From contig OW818688.1 of the NCBI GenBank assembly GCA_942493265.1, forward strand, positions 1,674,001 through 1,738,000: a stretch of 64,000 bases of DNA. Direction: 5' to 3'. Under the pieces are notes generated by a model. The model saw only the letters and a program-made list of their open reading frames with translations. It did not search any database and was not told the origin of the DNA. Each line of letters opens with the position of its first letter. Position 1 is the stretch's first letter. Positions 1-7,921 of the stretch are shown piece after piece. The position numbers were made by a program, and so were the translations under genes. This stretch comes from UBA12481 sp942493265 (GTDB lineage Bacteria; Bacteroidota; Bacteroidia; Bacteroidales; UBA12481).

Positions 1-787
1 CTATTTGCTGTAACCGCAGCAACTCATCTTTATTCAAATCTTTTGCGCCTGCTTGCCCGATGGCTTGCCCCCACCGAACTGCACGATTGTTTTTTGGGCT
101 TTCACCTTCAATCGTAAAAGAAGCTTTTGAGTCTTTGAGCAAAAGAAAAGCCGAAGCGCGGAGCAGAACATCTTTGTGAAAACCACTCATTGCTTGATAT
201 GAATCTTCCCCGGGCCTCCGGTTTATATACTGCTCCAGCTTAGCTGTTTTGGAAATAAGAGGACAGAAATCCGCAGTTCCGGGCAAGTTGTTGGTAATGC
301 GATGACGACTTGAATTTTCCCCTGAGGAGATGCTGTATTGTATGTTGTGATCGAGTAAGGGGGTATATTTAATTTTTACATCAGCATCGGATAATGGAAG
401 GGGTTCCTTGGTAAGAAATTCATAAAGGAACCAGATTTTACGGCAATATTGACCGGTCGGTTCCATCTGAATCAGTTCCAGAACTTCATCCGGGGTTACC
501 TTTTCAAAAAGTTTTTTAAAGAAGAGCAGATTGAGCCCTTCGTACTTGAGAGAAAATACCAGCTGATTATACAAGGTATCTTTGGGCTGGTATTTGGGGG
601 GAAACACCCGCCACTGCTCGTTCTCATATTTTTTGTTGGTAGCGGATATGATTGAAACAGGACTGATTATGGGTACAGGCAGCCGCATGCTGTCTATCAT
701 TGCCGCATAACCAACTATGAAACCTTTTTCGGGAACAGTACGACCGTGAAAAACGGACGCTACAATGGAAAAGTTGACGCTATTCAT
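1..787 (-). CDS. Fic family protein, N-terminal part (cut by window edge)
   Basis: Reverse-strand frame open from an ATG at 785-787 to the left edge, about 262 residues. Near residue 230 it has SFTIEGE, which fits the inhibitory-helix motif (S/T)xxxE(G/N) of class II/III Fic proteins; that helix blocks ATP in the Fic AMP-transferase site. The block before it (EKGFIVGYAAMI, then YENEQWRVFPPKYQPKDTLY) resembles the N-terminal domain of Bacteroidota Fic proteins. The catalytic HxFx(D/E)GNGR motif would lie beyond the window. An in-frame stop sits just upstream of this ATG. The first 20 or so residues overlap a repeat region and may not be native. Likely role: AMPylation of a target protein, free-standing or as a toxin. 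Family call fairly sure; target unknown. Confidence 0.75.
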   Translation of the reverse strand, partial: MNSVNFSIVASVFHGRTVPEKGFIVGYAAMIDSMRLPVPIISPVSIISATNKKYENEQWRVFPPKYQPKDTLYNQLVFSLKYEGLNLLFFKKLFEKVTPDEVLELIQMEPTGQYCRKIWFLYEFLTKEPLPLSDADVKIKYTPLLDHNIQYSISSGENSSRHRITNNLPGTADFCPLISKTAKLEQYINRRPGEDSYQAMSGFHKDVLLRASAFLLLKDSKASFTIEGESPKNNRAVRWGQAIGQAGAKDLNKDELLRLQQI

Positions 788-910
788 GTCTGTCTATGAT
801 AAATTGACGCTACAACAGTTTGACAAAGATACTTGTTTTTAAGAAAAACAACCGCTGAATATGAAAAATGAACGCAAATGACCAAATGTTATGAAAAACG
901 AACGGGAGTA
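746..910. repeat. Five degenerate copies of an ATGAAAAAYGRACGCTACAA-like motif
   Basis: Copies start at 746, 765, 796, 861 and 891; the core is GAAAAAYGRACGCTACA or a close variant such as AAATTGACGCTACAAC. All are in the same orientation, at intervals of 19, 31, 65 and 30 bases. The first two lie inside the start of the Fic reading frame. IS21-family transposons carry several short repeats at each end, and this pattern resembles such an end, but no istA/istB gene is in the window. Nothing else is visible between here and the tRNA terminator. Confidence 0.5.
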
Positions 911-1075
911 TGTTGCTGGAAACACCGATAAAAAGTACAGTCTCTGCCGAGCAGGAAATATATTCGTCATTATTCGTACTCTTTTATTAATTAAAGCTTT
1001 ACAGTTAATAATAGTTGTTCATTCTAACCGGCAGCGGTTGTAATTTTTATCGGCATGTCCAGGTGAATACTGATG

Positions 1076-1112
1076 CAAAGAAAAAGGCCAGATTCATTTC
1101 CGAATCTGGCCT
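1076..1112 (-). terminator. Intrinsic terminator of the tRNA gene
   Basis: Perfect 11-bp stem AGGCCAGATTC/GAATCTGGCCT with loop ATTTCC (1085-1112). On the minus strand it is followed by a T-rich run (TTTTTCTTT). It lies about 50 bases downstream of the tRNA. Confidence 0.8.
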
Positions 1113-1163
1113 CGTAAAGTCTTTCAGTCTGACAGTCTCCTGTCTTTTTCCCTTCTACATTAG

Positions 1164-1238
1164 TGGGCCCAGCTGGGCTTGAACCAGCGACCCTCTGATT
1201 ATGAGTCAGATGCTGCTAACCAACTGAGCTATGGGCCC
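1164..1238 (-). tRNA. tRNA with CAU anticodon (elongator Met or lysidine-modified Ile2)
   Basis: The minus strand folds into a cloverleaf. The acceptor stem is GGGCCCA/TGGGCCC, the D-arm lies around AGCTCAGTTGGTTAGC, the anticodon stem-loop is TCTGA-CTCATAA-TCAGA, and the T-arm contains GCTGGTTCAAGCCCAGC. The anticodon is CAT. The variable/T-arm block GGTCGCTGGTTCAAG resembles E. coli tRNA-Ile2 more than elongator Met, but this cannot be settled here. CCA is not encoded. No second copy of its 3' end was found further into the island, so it is not shown to be an integration site. Confidence 0.92.
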
Positions 1239-1267
1239 GTTCCACGCCCCTTTCGGGACGGGGTGGG

Positions 1268-1275
1268 CAAAGATA
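1268..1275 (-). promoter_or_regulatory. -7 element of the tRNA promoter
   Basis: TATCTTTG on the minus strand matches the Bacteroidota -7 consensus TANNTTTG. A TTTC lies 18 bases further upstream as a possible -33 element. It sits about 30 bases before the tRNA 5' end. Confidence 0.5.
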
Positions 1276-1478
1276 GGAAAATTTTCGATACATGAAACAC
1301 TTGATGCCATTGGGGTTGTAGAAGGCAGCAAACATGCTTAAGATAGACATAAAGAATGGCCTTTCCGGCGAAAATGACATTCGATTAGGGGATTCGAAAA
1401 CGGTGATGAGCACGGAATGGGCACGACATCTTTTGAGGGATGCATTTTGGCAAAGGTGGGAATTTGTACTTAAGATTT

Positions 1479-2198
1479 TCAATGTCTTCCACCGAGTAGA
1501 GAATCCAGAGGAATTCTTGAACGGTCAATCTTCACGTCAAAATCTTTCTCCGCAATCATTTCACGAACGTCTTTTAAATATGATTCGTGGGCAAAGGGAG
1601 AGATGATGATCCGGTCAATGACTTTTTTTATGTCCACTTCAATTTTGATAAACTCTGATTCCGGCTCCTTGAAAAACATATTGATCATAAACCTAACTTC
1701 TTCTTCTCGCCTGTAGTCATTGATTTTCCTTGACAACAGTCGAACAATATTAATTATCTCCATTCTACCACTTATTGGATCAAAATAATCCACTAAAGCA
1801 ATATTGAATATTGAATCAACTGAGTTATCTTCAAGTTGTTTACGAATTTTGGCCACGGTGCTTTCAATACAAACACCTTCTCTAGGGGTTTCCATTTTTT
1901 CGTTTGTATAACCTATCCAGAAGTTTCTATTATCACCACCGGCTTTTGTCCAACAATTGATGTATGCTTCTTTTGGGAATCTTTCATAAATGGTAATGTC
2001 GACTTTTTTTTGCCTAAAATATGCTTGATCTTCAAGGCTAAAATATCCTTCAACGTACTTCCCAAACTTATCGACTCGGCGAAAATATATTGTTGAGGAT
2101 TGAACCAAATCTTTGAACTTATGCCCGTCGAGGTATCTGAAAATTTTTAGATCATCTTCCGGTTGTCTAATTCTATCGGCATGATCGTGGTATTTCAT
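1479..2198 (-). CDS. DUF2971-like protein
   Basis: Start chosen at the ATG giving MKYHDHADRI; an ATG at 2297 in the same frame would add 33 residues that look non-native and would crowd the divergent gene at 2318. Length 239 residues, no signal peptide. The N-terminus FRYLDGHKFKDLVQSSTIYF followed by RRVDKFGKYVEG matches the DUF2971 opening, in which a short strand-helix is followed by 'yfsradkf.D..EG'. INCWTKAG and GVCIESTVAKIRK match the later 'vsCfs' and 'GvcleF' blocks. The function of DUF2971 is not established; it is common in accessory and defence islands. It is divergent from the CoiA-like nuclease with a short shared spacer. Confidence 0.6.
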   Translation of the reverse strand: MKYHDHADRIRQPEDDLKIFRYLDGHKFKDLVQSSTIYFRRVDKFGKYVEGYFSLEDQAYFRQKKVDITIYERFPKEAYINCWTKAGGDNRNFWIGYTNEKMETPREGVCIESTVAKIRKQLEDNSVDSIFNIALVDYFDPISGRMEIINIVRLLSRKINDYRREEEVRFMINMFFKEPESEFIKIEVDIKKVIDRIIISPFAHESYLKDVREMIAEKDFDVKIDRSRIPLDSLLGGRH

Positions 2199-2317
2199 AG
2201 GAACAGTTTTAATTTGAAAGGGATAATTTGTATGGGTTAAAGTTAGAACGATTCCGGCAATCCAAAATGAGTTAGATTTGGAGTTTTGAACCGCCAACAG
2301 ATCAAAGACAAATAGAA

Positions 2318-3811
2318 ATGCGATTTGGGTATGACGACCATAAAGTAAGAATCAAGCCTACCTATTCAGGGCAGAGAGCCACATGCCCATTTTGTGAGGG
2401 ATTGTTAATAGGCAAGTGCGGAGATATTTATGTTAAGCACTGGCAACATCATAAAGACCGACGATGCGATCCTTGGCAGGAGCACGAAACTGTCTGGCAT
2501 CGTAATTGGAAAGATAACTTCCCGAATGATTGGCAAGAAGTTATAATGGAAGTTGGTGCGGAAAAACATATTGCTGATGTGAGAACTAGCCAAGGCATTG
2601 TCATTGAACTCCAAAATTCTCCAATTTCAACCACAACCATTAAAATCCGAGAGAACTTTTACAAAAATATGATATGGATTGTGAATGCTGAGCAATTCAT
2701 GGATAACTTCAAAATAACCTCTGCAGTAAAAACTGGACTCCGCAGGCTGGAACATGAAGCTAGATACAAAAGTGACTCGATTCGGGACGCATACAGTGAT
2801 GAATATAAACTCTTGCAAAAGGAAATTGACAATAAAACTGTGCAAATTAGGGAGAAAAAACAGACTTTAAAAAGTAAAGAAAAAAAAAGCGATAACCTAA
2901 TTGAAAAAGGAGAGCATTTTGATAAGTTTATTGATGAATTAATTGAAAGGTGGACGAAGGGTGGGTTTTATTATGATCCTCCTGTGTCCAATGAGATGGA
3001 ATCTTTATATAGAAAGCCCTTGATGGAAGTGTCAAAGGAGATAAACCAAATTCATTCTGATATCGAAAATCTTGAAAATCGTTTAAAATATGTCGATGAT
3101 TTGGAGGACTTTGAATTTGGTGGCAAGCAACTCAAAATTGTCGACAGGACACTAATAAACAATGAGAGTTTTCAAAAAGTAAAAGTTGTATCCAAAGCCA
3201 CTCGAAGAAATATTTTCCCAGAGGTCAAGGAGTTTAACTCGGAATTGGAATATTCTCATTTCGTTAACAGTCATAGGTATAATAAGGACAATTTTGATTT
3301 TGCTTTTGATGTTGAAGAGAAGCTTAATGGGTTATTAACTTCAATTCGTGAGAAGCGACAGTCATTTGCAATTCTGGAAGGTGCCTTTAAGGATGAGAAC
3401 GAAAAGGTTAAACTTGGCATCTCTCAAAACCTGGAATTATTAGTGAAGGAAACAGAAGATGACATCGAGAAGTTAAATGCAGAATGGGACGCATTAATTT
3501 TAGAGAATAACCAGTTAATCGCTCAGCAAGAAGAACTTAGAAAGGAGGAGAAAAATTATATTGATTTTTCACAGGACAATCTTGAAAAGGAAATGGATGC
3601 CCAACGTGTCCGAATAATGAAAAACAATAAGGGCATTTATTTTTTTGATTGGAAACACGAAAGGAAAAGTTGGAAGGCTGCGAAATGTCCTGTCTTCTTT
3701 GACACTGGCAGGGGTTTTCTTTTCGAAAGAACAGATACCGGTGTTTTTAAAAAGACACAGATTGAGGATTTTTTAGCTAATCACTTGAGATTGTTGAAGG
3801 GCATGCCCTGA
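2318..3811 (+). CDS. CoiA-like nuclease with coiled-coil region
   Basis: 497 residues. The N-terminus carries a zinc-finger-like CPFC (C23, C26) with C34, H42/H45 and C50. It is followed by HIADVRTSQGIVIELQNSPI (residues 84-103): D87, E97 and Q99 fit the PD-(D/E)xK core of the competence protein CoiA family, and the following RENFYKNMIWIVN is also typical of it. From about residue 150 to 430 the protein is charged and heptad-like (KEIDNKTVQIREKKQTLKSK and similar), so a long coiled coil is likely. CoiA itself acts in natural transformation, but similar nucleases are frequent in islands and defence loci. Nothing beside it suggests a competence operon. No clear ribosome binding site. Confidence 0.65.
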   Translation: MRFGYDDHKVRIKPTYSGQRATCPFCEGLLIGKCGDIYVKHWQHHKDRRCDPWQEHETVWHRNWKDNFPNDWQEVIMEVGAEKHIADVRTSQGIVIELQNSPISTTTIKIRENFYKNMIWIVNAEQFMDNFKITSAVKTGLRRLEHEARYKSDSIRDAYSDEYKLLQKEIDNKTVQIREKKQTLKSKEKKSDNLIEKGEHFDKFIDELIERWTKGGFYYDPPVSNEMESLYRKPLMEVSKEINQIHSDIENLENRLKYVDDLEDFEFGGKQLKIVDRTLINNESFQKVKVVSKATRRNIFPEVKEFNSELEYSHFVNSHRYNKDNFDFAFDVEEKLNGLLTSIREKRQSFAILEGAFKDENEKVKLGISQNLELLVKETEDDIEKLNAEWDALILENNQLIAQQEELRKEEKNYIDFSQDNLEKEMDAQRVRIMKNNKGIYFFDWKHERKSWKAAKCPVFFDTGRGFLFERTDTGVFKKTQIEDFLANHLRLLKGMP

Positions 3812-4084
3812 CCGACTCATCGTGCCCTTTCAAAATGTTACATTTTCCTACTAATGATGGGTACAGAATTTGAACAGCACAAAGGGTTTGGATCGGAGGA
3901 TGGATGATCAAAACTACCGCAATGTTTTGAAAGCGTTTTTCAAATTAGGTGTAACATAACAATTGATACTTAAAATATCCCTCCTTAGGAATCGTTTTTG
4001 TATGACCGATCCGTTTGATTGAAAACGATGAGTTTGGTGTTCATGGGACCAATAGTGGTAGAAGTTCAATGGCGTTAGTCGAAA

Positions 4085-4594
4085 TTATATCGTATATCCG
4101 TGAAAACCATTGACTGTTGTTTGACGATCAATCCTCAATACTCGGATTTCTTTTCTCGAGACGTGTTCAATATTTCGAAAATACTCATCTTGTTCTGGCC
4201 TTATTTGATCTCCTTTTCCTTTCACCTCGCAAAAAAACCAATCATCATCCTTGAAGCAAAACAAATCTGGGCATTGGGTTCTTCTTTCCTTCGGTTTCAT
4301 TATGAATTCGTAGGTTTGAGGATCAACCAGTTTTTTGAAAATCTCACCTTTTCTCTGATGATTTGACATCTCATATTTTTCGAGTAAAGACAAATACCCA
4401 GTAGAATTGAAGATGATGACAGCGGATAGCCATTCGTAGAAATGATATCCTCTGGGGCCTTGACTCCTTGCGATCCTTAGATCATCCGCATCAAAAATTT
4501 GGGGATATGATTGCACCCATTGATCGATAAGACCACCGGATTTAAAATGATCCTGGTGATCCTTTGTTGTTGATATTTGCCAGAGTAGTTTCAT
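4085..4594 (-). CDS. VRR-NUC-type restriction-like nuclease domain protein
   Basis: 169 residues and soluble. The C-terminal half contains CPDLFCFK (D110), FCEVKGKGDQIRPEQ (E123, K125, Q135) and a final beta strand. This is the PD-(D/E)xK arrangement of VRR-NUC domains, found in FAN1-type nucleases and in many phage and island proteins. The N-terminal 100 residues are not recognised. It stands alone and convergent with the CoiA-like gene. Substrate unknown; a role in DNA repair, restriction or mobile-element biology is inference. Confidence 0.6.
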   Translation of the reverse strand: MKLLWQISTTKDHQDHFKSGGLIDQWVQSYPQIFDADDLRIARSQGPRGYHFYEWLSAVIIFNSTGYLSLLEKYEMSNHQRKGEIFKKLVDPQTYEFIMKPKERRTQCPDLFCFKDDDWFFCEVKGKGDQIRPEQDEYFRNIEHVSRKEIRVLRIDRQTTVNGFHGYTI

Positions 4595-4780
4595 TAGATT
4601 CTCTATATTGTTGTTGATGGTAACCTAATAAAGTTAATGGTTTATCCATTCATCGCAAGCATTCTCTTTCAAGACAGAAATTAGGTGGGAGATAACGCCT
4701 ATCTCAAGCCGACGATTATAATGTTAGCCCGATCTGAACATGTCAAAATGGTTCCATATCTTGCTTAAAATGATTTAGAT

Positions 4781-5098
4781 ATGATTGAGAGTACCATTAT
4801 GTTCACCTGTTCAGTTGACGACCTGAAACTGATCATACGCGAAGTGGTAATGGAGTGTCTTCAGAAATCATCGCCACCCCCTGAAAACAGATTGCTAACA
4901 CGACAAGAAGCGTGTGAGTTATTACATATTGGAATGACGACGTTGAGTAAATGCACAAAGGACGGCGATATTCATGGTCGCAGGATCGGCAAACGGATTC
5001 TTTATTTGGAATCCGATGTCAGGGCTGCTCTACACGAAATGCCGAATCGAAAGAAGTGGAAGAGGAGGAACATGATTGAAGAGGATGTTGAAGATTGA
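4781..5098 (+). CDS. Excisionase-like helix-turn-helix protein
   Basis: 105 residues. Residues 37-85 (LLTRQEACELLHIGMTTLSK, then IGKRILYLESDVRAAL) match the HTH_17/MerR-like DNA-binding domain of Bacteroidota excisionase-family proteins. The N-terminus, rich in acidic residues and with DDLKLIIREVVMECL, is the usual short helical extension. Such genes travel with integrases on mobilisable elements; a tyrosine recombinase lies 3.5 kb away. The product probably controls excision or transcription. The next gene begins about 100 bases downstream on the same strand. Confidence 0.75.
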   Translation: MIESTIMFTCSVDDLKLIIREVVMECLQKSSPPPENRLLTRQEACELLHIGMTTLSKCTKDGDIHGRRIGKRILYLESDVRAALHEMPNRKKWKRRNMIEEDVED

Positions 5099-5198
5099 TG
5101 CATTCAGTGAAAGTTGTAATGATCCTAAAAAGTCATTAAGGATTTTAAATCAGTCAATTATAAATTTTATATTTGTTTTGGATCATCAATTAATCAAG

Positions 5199-5663
5199 AT
5201 GCAAACTCGAAGAAATACAAAGATTGAATCAGAGGGTGCCGAATTTCTTGTTCTGGGTCAGTTACTTATCAATGGAATACCCACGTATAAAACTTATACC
5301 AATATGGCTGGGTATGATCTGGTGGCAACCAATCCTGAAGAAAACACGTCAGTCAAAATTCAAGTTAAAAGCAGATATCGAACAAATTGGGATGGATTCA
5401 TTATCAACAATTTCGATTCGGATTTTGTCGTTTTTGTCACACTAAACAGGGGATTCAGTGTAATAAGAGCAGGATCAGGCGACGGGGTTAAAGACCCAGA
5501 TTTTTATGTGTTCCCAATCGAATATATCAAAGAAATTCGTAATGAACAGAATGATTGGGGAAAGATCACCAAGTCACGCATGAAGGATTTTAAGCAGTAT
5601 GAAGGCAGATGGGATTTGATAAAAAGTAAATTGATGACGATAAATCCTTTAAGTAAATCTTGA
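5199..5663 (+). CDS. PD-(D/E)xK nuclease-like protein (DUF4365-type fold suspected)
   Basis: Start chosen at the ATG giving MQTRRNTKIESEGAEF, because the 41 residues before it in the same frame overlap the HTH gene and look non-coding. 154 residues. AGYDLVATN (D40) followed by VKIQVKSR (Q55, K57) is the D-x(n)-QxK core of many PD-(D/E)xK proteins, and the upstream SEGAEFLVLGQLL is the usual first helix with its conserved Glu. No other domain is seen. It probably forms a transcription unit with the HTH gene. Cleavage activity and target are not shown. Confidence 0.5.
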   Translation: MQTRRNTKIESEGAEFLVLGQLLINGIPTYKTYTNMAGYDLVATNPEENTSVKIQVKSRYRTNWDGFIINNFDSDFVVFVTLNRGFSVIRAGSGDGVKDPDFYVFPIEYIKEIRNEQNDWGKITKSRMKDFKQYEGRWDLIKSKLMTINPLSKS

Positions 5664-6025
5664 TCGATGAAGAGGAGACCGCTGAAAGATTGTCCTTTCA
5701 TCCGTATTTGACTGCCGATTGAGCTGCACCATCTCTTGGACTTTACATCAAATTAGGGAAAGGTAAAGCCAGCCCAAATGGATCGGCTCATACAGTTTGA
5801 GATTGCCAATCTCAAACTCTTGCCAATAATCTAGATATTCCGGGATTGGTGAGCATTCAATTGCGAGCACTTAAGCAATAATGCTAGCCAATTGACTAGC
5901 ATCTGTTTATGGTCTGGAATCCACTGCTCAATTCAAACCGAAGGGGGGCGGCTCTATAGCCCCGTTTTATCTACTAGATAAAGCATTAAACCCACTGATT
6001 TTAGGGAAGGCGGCATAAGTTGTAT
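5664..6025. other. Gene-free stretch with two perfect inverted repeats
   Basis: No credible reading frame. Two palindromes stand out: GTTTGAGATTG-c-CAATCTCAAAC at 5795-5817 (11-bp arms) and ATGCTAG-ccaattga-CTAGCAT at 5881-5902 (7-bp arms). Neither has a T-run, so they are not simple terminators. They could be binding sites or recombination sites of the surrounding element. Confidence 0.5.
5945..5968 (+). terminator. Possible terminator downstream of the nuclease gene
   Basis: GGGGC (5945-5949) pairs with GCCCC (5959-5963) around GGCTCTATA, followed by GTTTTAT. Short T-run and about 280 bases from the preceding stop codon, so only a moderate call. Confidence 0.4.
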
Positions 6026-6053
6026 TAAAAAAGGCTCAGCTATTGCCGAGCCT
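6026..6053 (-). terminator. Intrinsic terminator of the XRE/ImmA operon
   Basis: On the minus strand AGGCTC-ggcaatagct-GAGCCT is followed by TTTTTT, less than 50 bases after the stop codon of the regulator gene. Confidence 0.75.
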
Positions 6054-6071
6054 CATATTAATTTATTAGCA

Positions 6072-7145
6072 TCACACTAACACACGAAGTTTTGCTTTGC
6101 CCTGATATGGATCGCAATATTTTTTTATCACAGTCTGAGGTAGGGAAAAGGCAGACGATAAATCAGCATCTGTGTATCCTAACTCTGTTTTGTGCATAGT
6201 ATATGCTTTCGAAAACAGTCTAGGTTGATCAATAAAAACCGGCACCGAATTTTCTGTTTCCACTCTACCGCCGCGGCTGATCTCGATATTTAAGTATATG
6301 TACTTGTCATTATTAATACAGTTTAAATCCCGAGCTCTTTTCACAATGGATAACATAGAGGTAAGCCAATACATTTTAAGTTCAGATAAAGAAGACAATC
6401 GCAGATTAGACAAAGAACCCTTTATCGCACTTGCGGGCATAAGAAATTCAGATGCGAATTGATTAGCTTCTAATTCCTGAATTTTTTCATTGCGATGATC
6501 AGGAATAGCAGGAGTGTTTAAGCTATGCATTAATAAATGACCGAGTTCATGTGCTATGGTAAATCTCTTTCTATCATTTGAAAAAGAGCGATTGATGACC
6601 ATAACAGGATACCCATCATCAGATACGAATGAGACTCCATCAAATTTATCCATTATATCTACTTCAACAATAATTATTCCGCTTGCTTCCAGGAGCTCAC
6701 TAATCTTAACAACAGGTTCAGAGTCGGAAAGTCCAATTAGCTTCCGAGTGTGTCTTGCAACGTAGGTTGGATTGTAGCCCTCCTCTAAATCAAAGGGTTT
6801 TAAAAATAATTCTGGCCAAATAACAGATTCAGCCATTTGATCCACCAAATAACCAATTAGGCGATATCCATATTCTATTTCACTTCTAACCTTTTTTGTA
6901 ATGCCAGTCCTTTGGCGGTAATGTGCAGTCTCAGATTTGTTGGAGATTTTAAGGAAATAGAAATCTTTTGGGAAGCCTAAAAAATCAATAATCCTGTCTA
7001 TTATGTCTTCAGAGAGCGTTGAAAAACCTTTCTCAAACTTTGACAGATTAGACTGGGACATTCCAGGAATCTTTTGGGCTAATTCAGATTGGTTAAACCC
7101 AAGATATTCCCGAACAAATGTCAATTGTCGATGGTTTATACTCAT
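6072..7145 (-). CDS. XRE-family HTH / ImmA-IrrE metallopeptidase regulator
   Basis: 357 residues. Residues 5-60 form an XRE helix-turn-helix (VREYLGFNQSELAQKIPGMS, QSNLSKFEKG). Residues 150-245 form an ImmA/IrrE-type zinc peptidase: TIAHELGHLLMH (H199, E200, H203) and ELEANQFASEFLMP (E226 as third ligand). In ICEBs1 ImmA and in Deinococcus IrrE this domain cleaves a repressor. In fused proteins of this kind the HTH part usually autoregulates the operon. It is the second gene after an unknown 206-residue protein (48-base gap). That gap and the leader of the first gene carry nearly identical operator-like sites, which supports autoregulation. Confidence 0.88.
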   Translation of the reverse strand: MSINHRQLTFVREYLGFNQSELAQKIPGMSQSNLSKFEKGFSTLSEDIIDRIIDFLGFPKDFYFLKISNKSETAHYRQRTGITKKVRSEIEYGYRLIGYLVDQMAESVIWPELFLKPFDLEEGYNPTYVARHTRKLIGLSDSEPVVKISELLEASGIIIVEVDIMDKFDGVSFVSDDGYPVMVINRSFSNDRKRFTIAHELGHLLMHSLNTPAIPDHRNEKIQELEANQFASEFLMPASAIKGSLSNLRLSSLSELKMYWLTSMLSIVKRARDLNCINNDKYIYLNIEISRGGRVETENSVPVFIDQPRLFSKAYTMHKTELGYTDADLSSAFSLPQTVIKKYCDPYQGKAKLRVLV

Positions 7146-7166
7146 AGCATTAGTTTGATTAGAAAG

Positions 7167-7182
7167 AATCGGTCAAACAATT
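7167..7182. promoter_or_regulatory. Operator-like site 2 (between the two genes)
   Basis: AATCGGTCAAACAATT, an imperfect inverted repeat (AATCG...CAATT). It differs at one position from site 1 (7833-7848) read on the other strand, and the identity continues into CTT. It lies 20 bases before the start codon of the XRE/ImmA gene. Confidence 0.55.
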
Positions 7183-7193
7183 CTTGGTTAAAA

Positions 7194-7814
7194 TCAACTA
7201 CTTTTCCTCATAGCAACTTGGTTGCGTAATTTAAGATCAACTGGCCCTTTAGGTTGTGTTGAAATGGTAACCTGTGGCTCAATATCACCAAGATCACTCT
7301 TGGTAACCACCCATTTAACCATATCTTCATCAACATAGACCAGCTTAGGGTCATCAATATTTCCTACCGAGTCTTTTCTGTATCCAAAGAATAAAATCGG
7401 ATCAGACGTAAAATCAGTAGTTTCAAAAAGTGGTATCGATAGTTGGTTTGTGATTGCCTCAACCTGATGGGTCTTAACGTTCATAGGCATATTTTTCCCA
7501 TTAAGCTTCTTAAAGAGAACATTATAACCACCAAAACGAACAACAAACCTTCGATACTTTGCAAATTTCCATTGATCTGGGAAGTACTTTTGAGCACATT
7601 GGATCATTTTGGAATTTAACAATTGTGCTTCAAATCCACGGGCTCTTGCCTCTGGAGGAGTCATCAGAATCTCCAGATGATATAATGAGCATGCTTCCGA
7701 GAAAGCTGTGAACATCATTGGGAGCTCTTCATGAAGATCGAATTTTACACCTTCTGGGGTGGCCAAACGCCTTTTATTTTGGCGATTTGCAGGATAATTG
7801 TAAATTTGTACCAT
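7194..7814 (-). CDS. Unknown 206-residue protein, partner of XRE/ImmA regulator
   Basis: First gene of a two-gene operon. No family recognised; soluble, no signal peptide or membrane segment. Visible blocks are a basic N-terminus (NYPANRQNKRRLATPEGVKF), a central hydrophobic core (YRRFVVRFGGYNVLFKKLNG), and a tail ending PVDLKLRNQVAMRKSS. The heptapeptide VDLKLRN of the tail also occurs near the C-terminus of the deaminase at 11773-13389. In toxin-antitoxin or phage-response operons the partner of an XRE/ImmA protein is often the substrate or effector. Here that is only an inference from position. Confidence 0.6.
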   Translation of the reverse strand: MVQIYNYPANRQNKRRLATPEGVKFDLHEELPMMFTAFSEACSLYHLEILMTPPEARARGFEAQLLNSKMIQCAQKYFPDQWKFAKYRRFVVRFGGYNVLFKKLNGKNMPMNVKTHQVEAITNQLSIPLFETTDFTSDPILFFGYRKDSVGNIDDPKLVYVDEDMVKWVVTKSDLGDIEPQVTISTQPKGPVDLKLRNQVAMRKSS

Positions 7815-7832
7815 AGACTAAAAAAATTAAAG

Positions 7833-7848
7833 AATCGTTTGACCGATT
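7833..7848. promoter_or_regulatory. Operator-like site 1 (leader of the operon)
   Basis: AATCGTTTGACCGATT, a perfect 5-bp inverted repeat around TTTGAC. It lies about 20 bases before the start codon of the first gene and downstream of the putative promoter at 7890. With site 2 it forms a matched pair. Confidence 0.6.
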
Positions 7849-7851
7849 TTT

Positions 7852-7877
7852 AACATCTCTGTGCTACCAGAGATGTT
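7852..7877 (-). promoter_or_regulatory. Hairpin in the operon leader
   Basis: Perfect 10-bp stem AACATCTCTG/CAGAGATGTT with a 6-base loop. If transcription starts near 7884, this would be the very 5' end of the mRNA. On the plus strand it is followed by a T-run and would act as a terminator, but no plus-strand gene precedes it. Confidence 0.5.
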
Positions 7878-7889
7878 TTTTTCTAGCTA

Positions 7890-7921
7890 CAAATATATAA
7901 AAAATTTATGATACTGTAAAA
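7890..7921 (-). promoter_or_regulatory. Putative promoter of the 206-residue protein/XRE-ImmA operon
   Basis: Minus-strand TATATTTG (7890-7897) matches TANNTTTG. A TTTT at 7918-7921 sits 20 bases upstream in place of the -33 TTTG. The expected start is near 7884. Confidence 0.45.

Noticed and set aside
746..910. Repeated motif as a possible CRISPR array
   Set aside because: Spacing is irregular (19 to 65 bases), repeats are degenerate, and there are no cas genes.
1164..1238. tRNA as the attachment site of the island
   Set aside because: No second copy of the tRNA 3' end was found up to the IS element, and the recombinase is 7 kb away.
3792..3832. AAGGGCA...TGCCCTT hairpin after the CoiA-like gene as a terminator
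   Set aside because: Seven-base stem with a long loop and no T-run.
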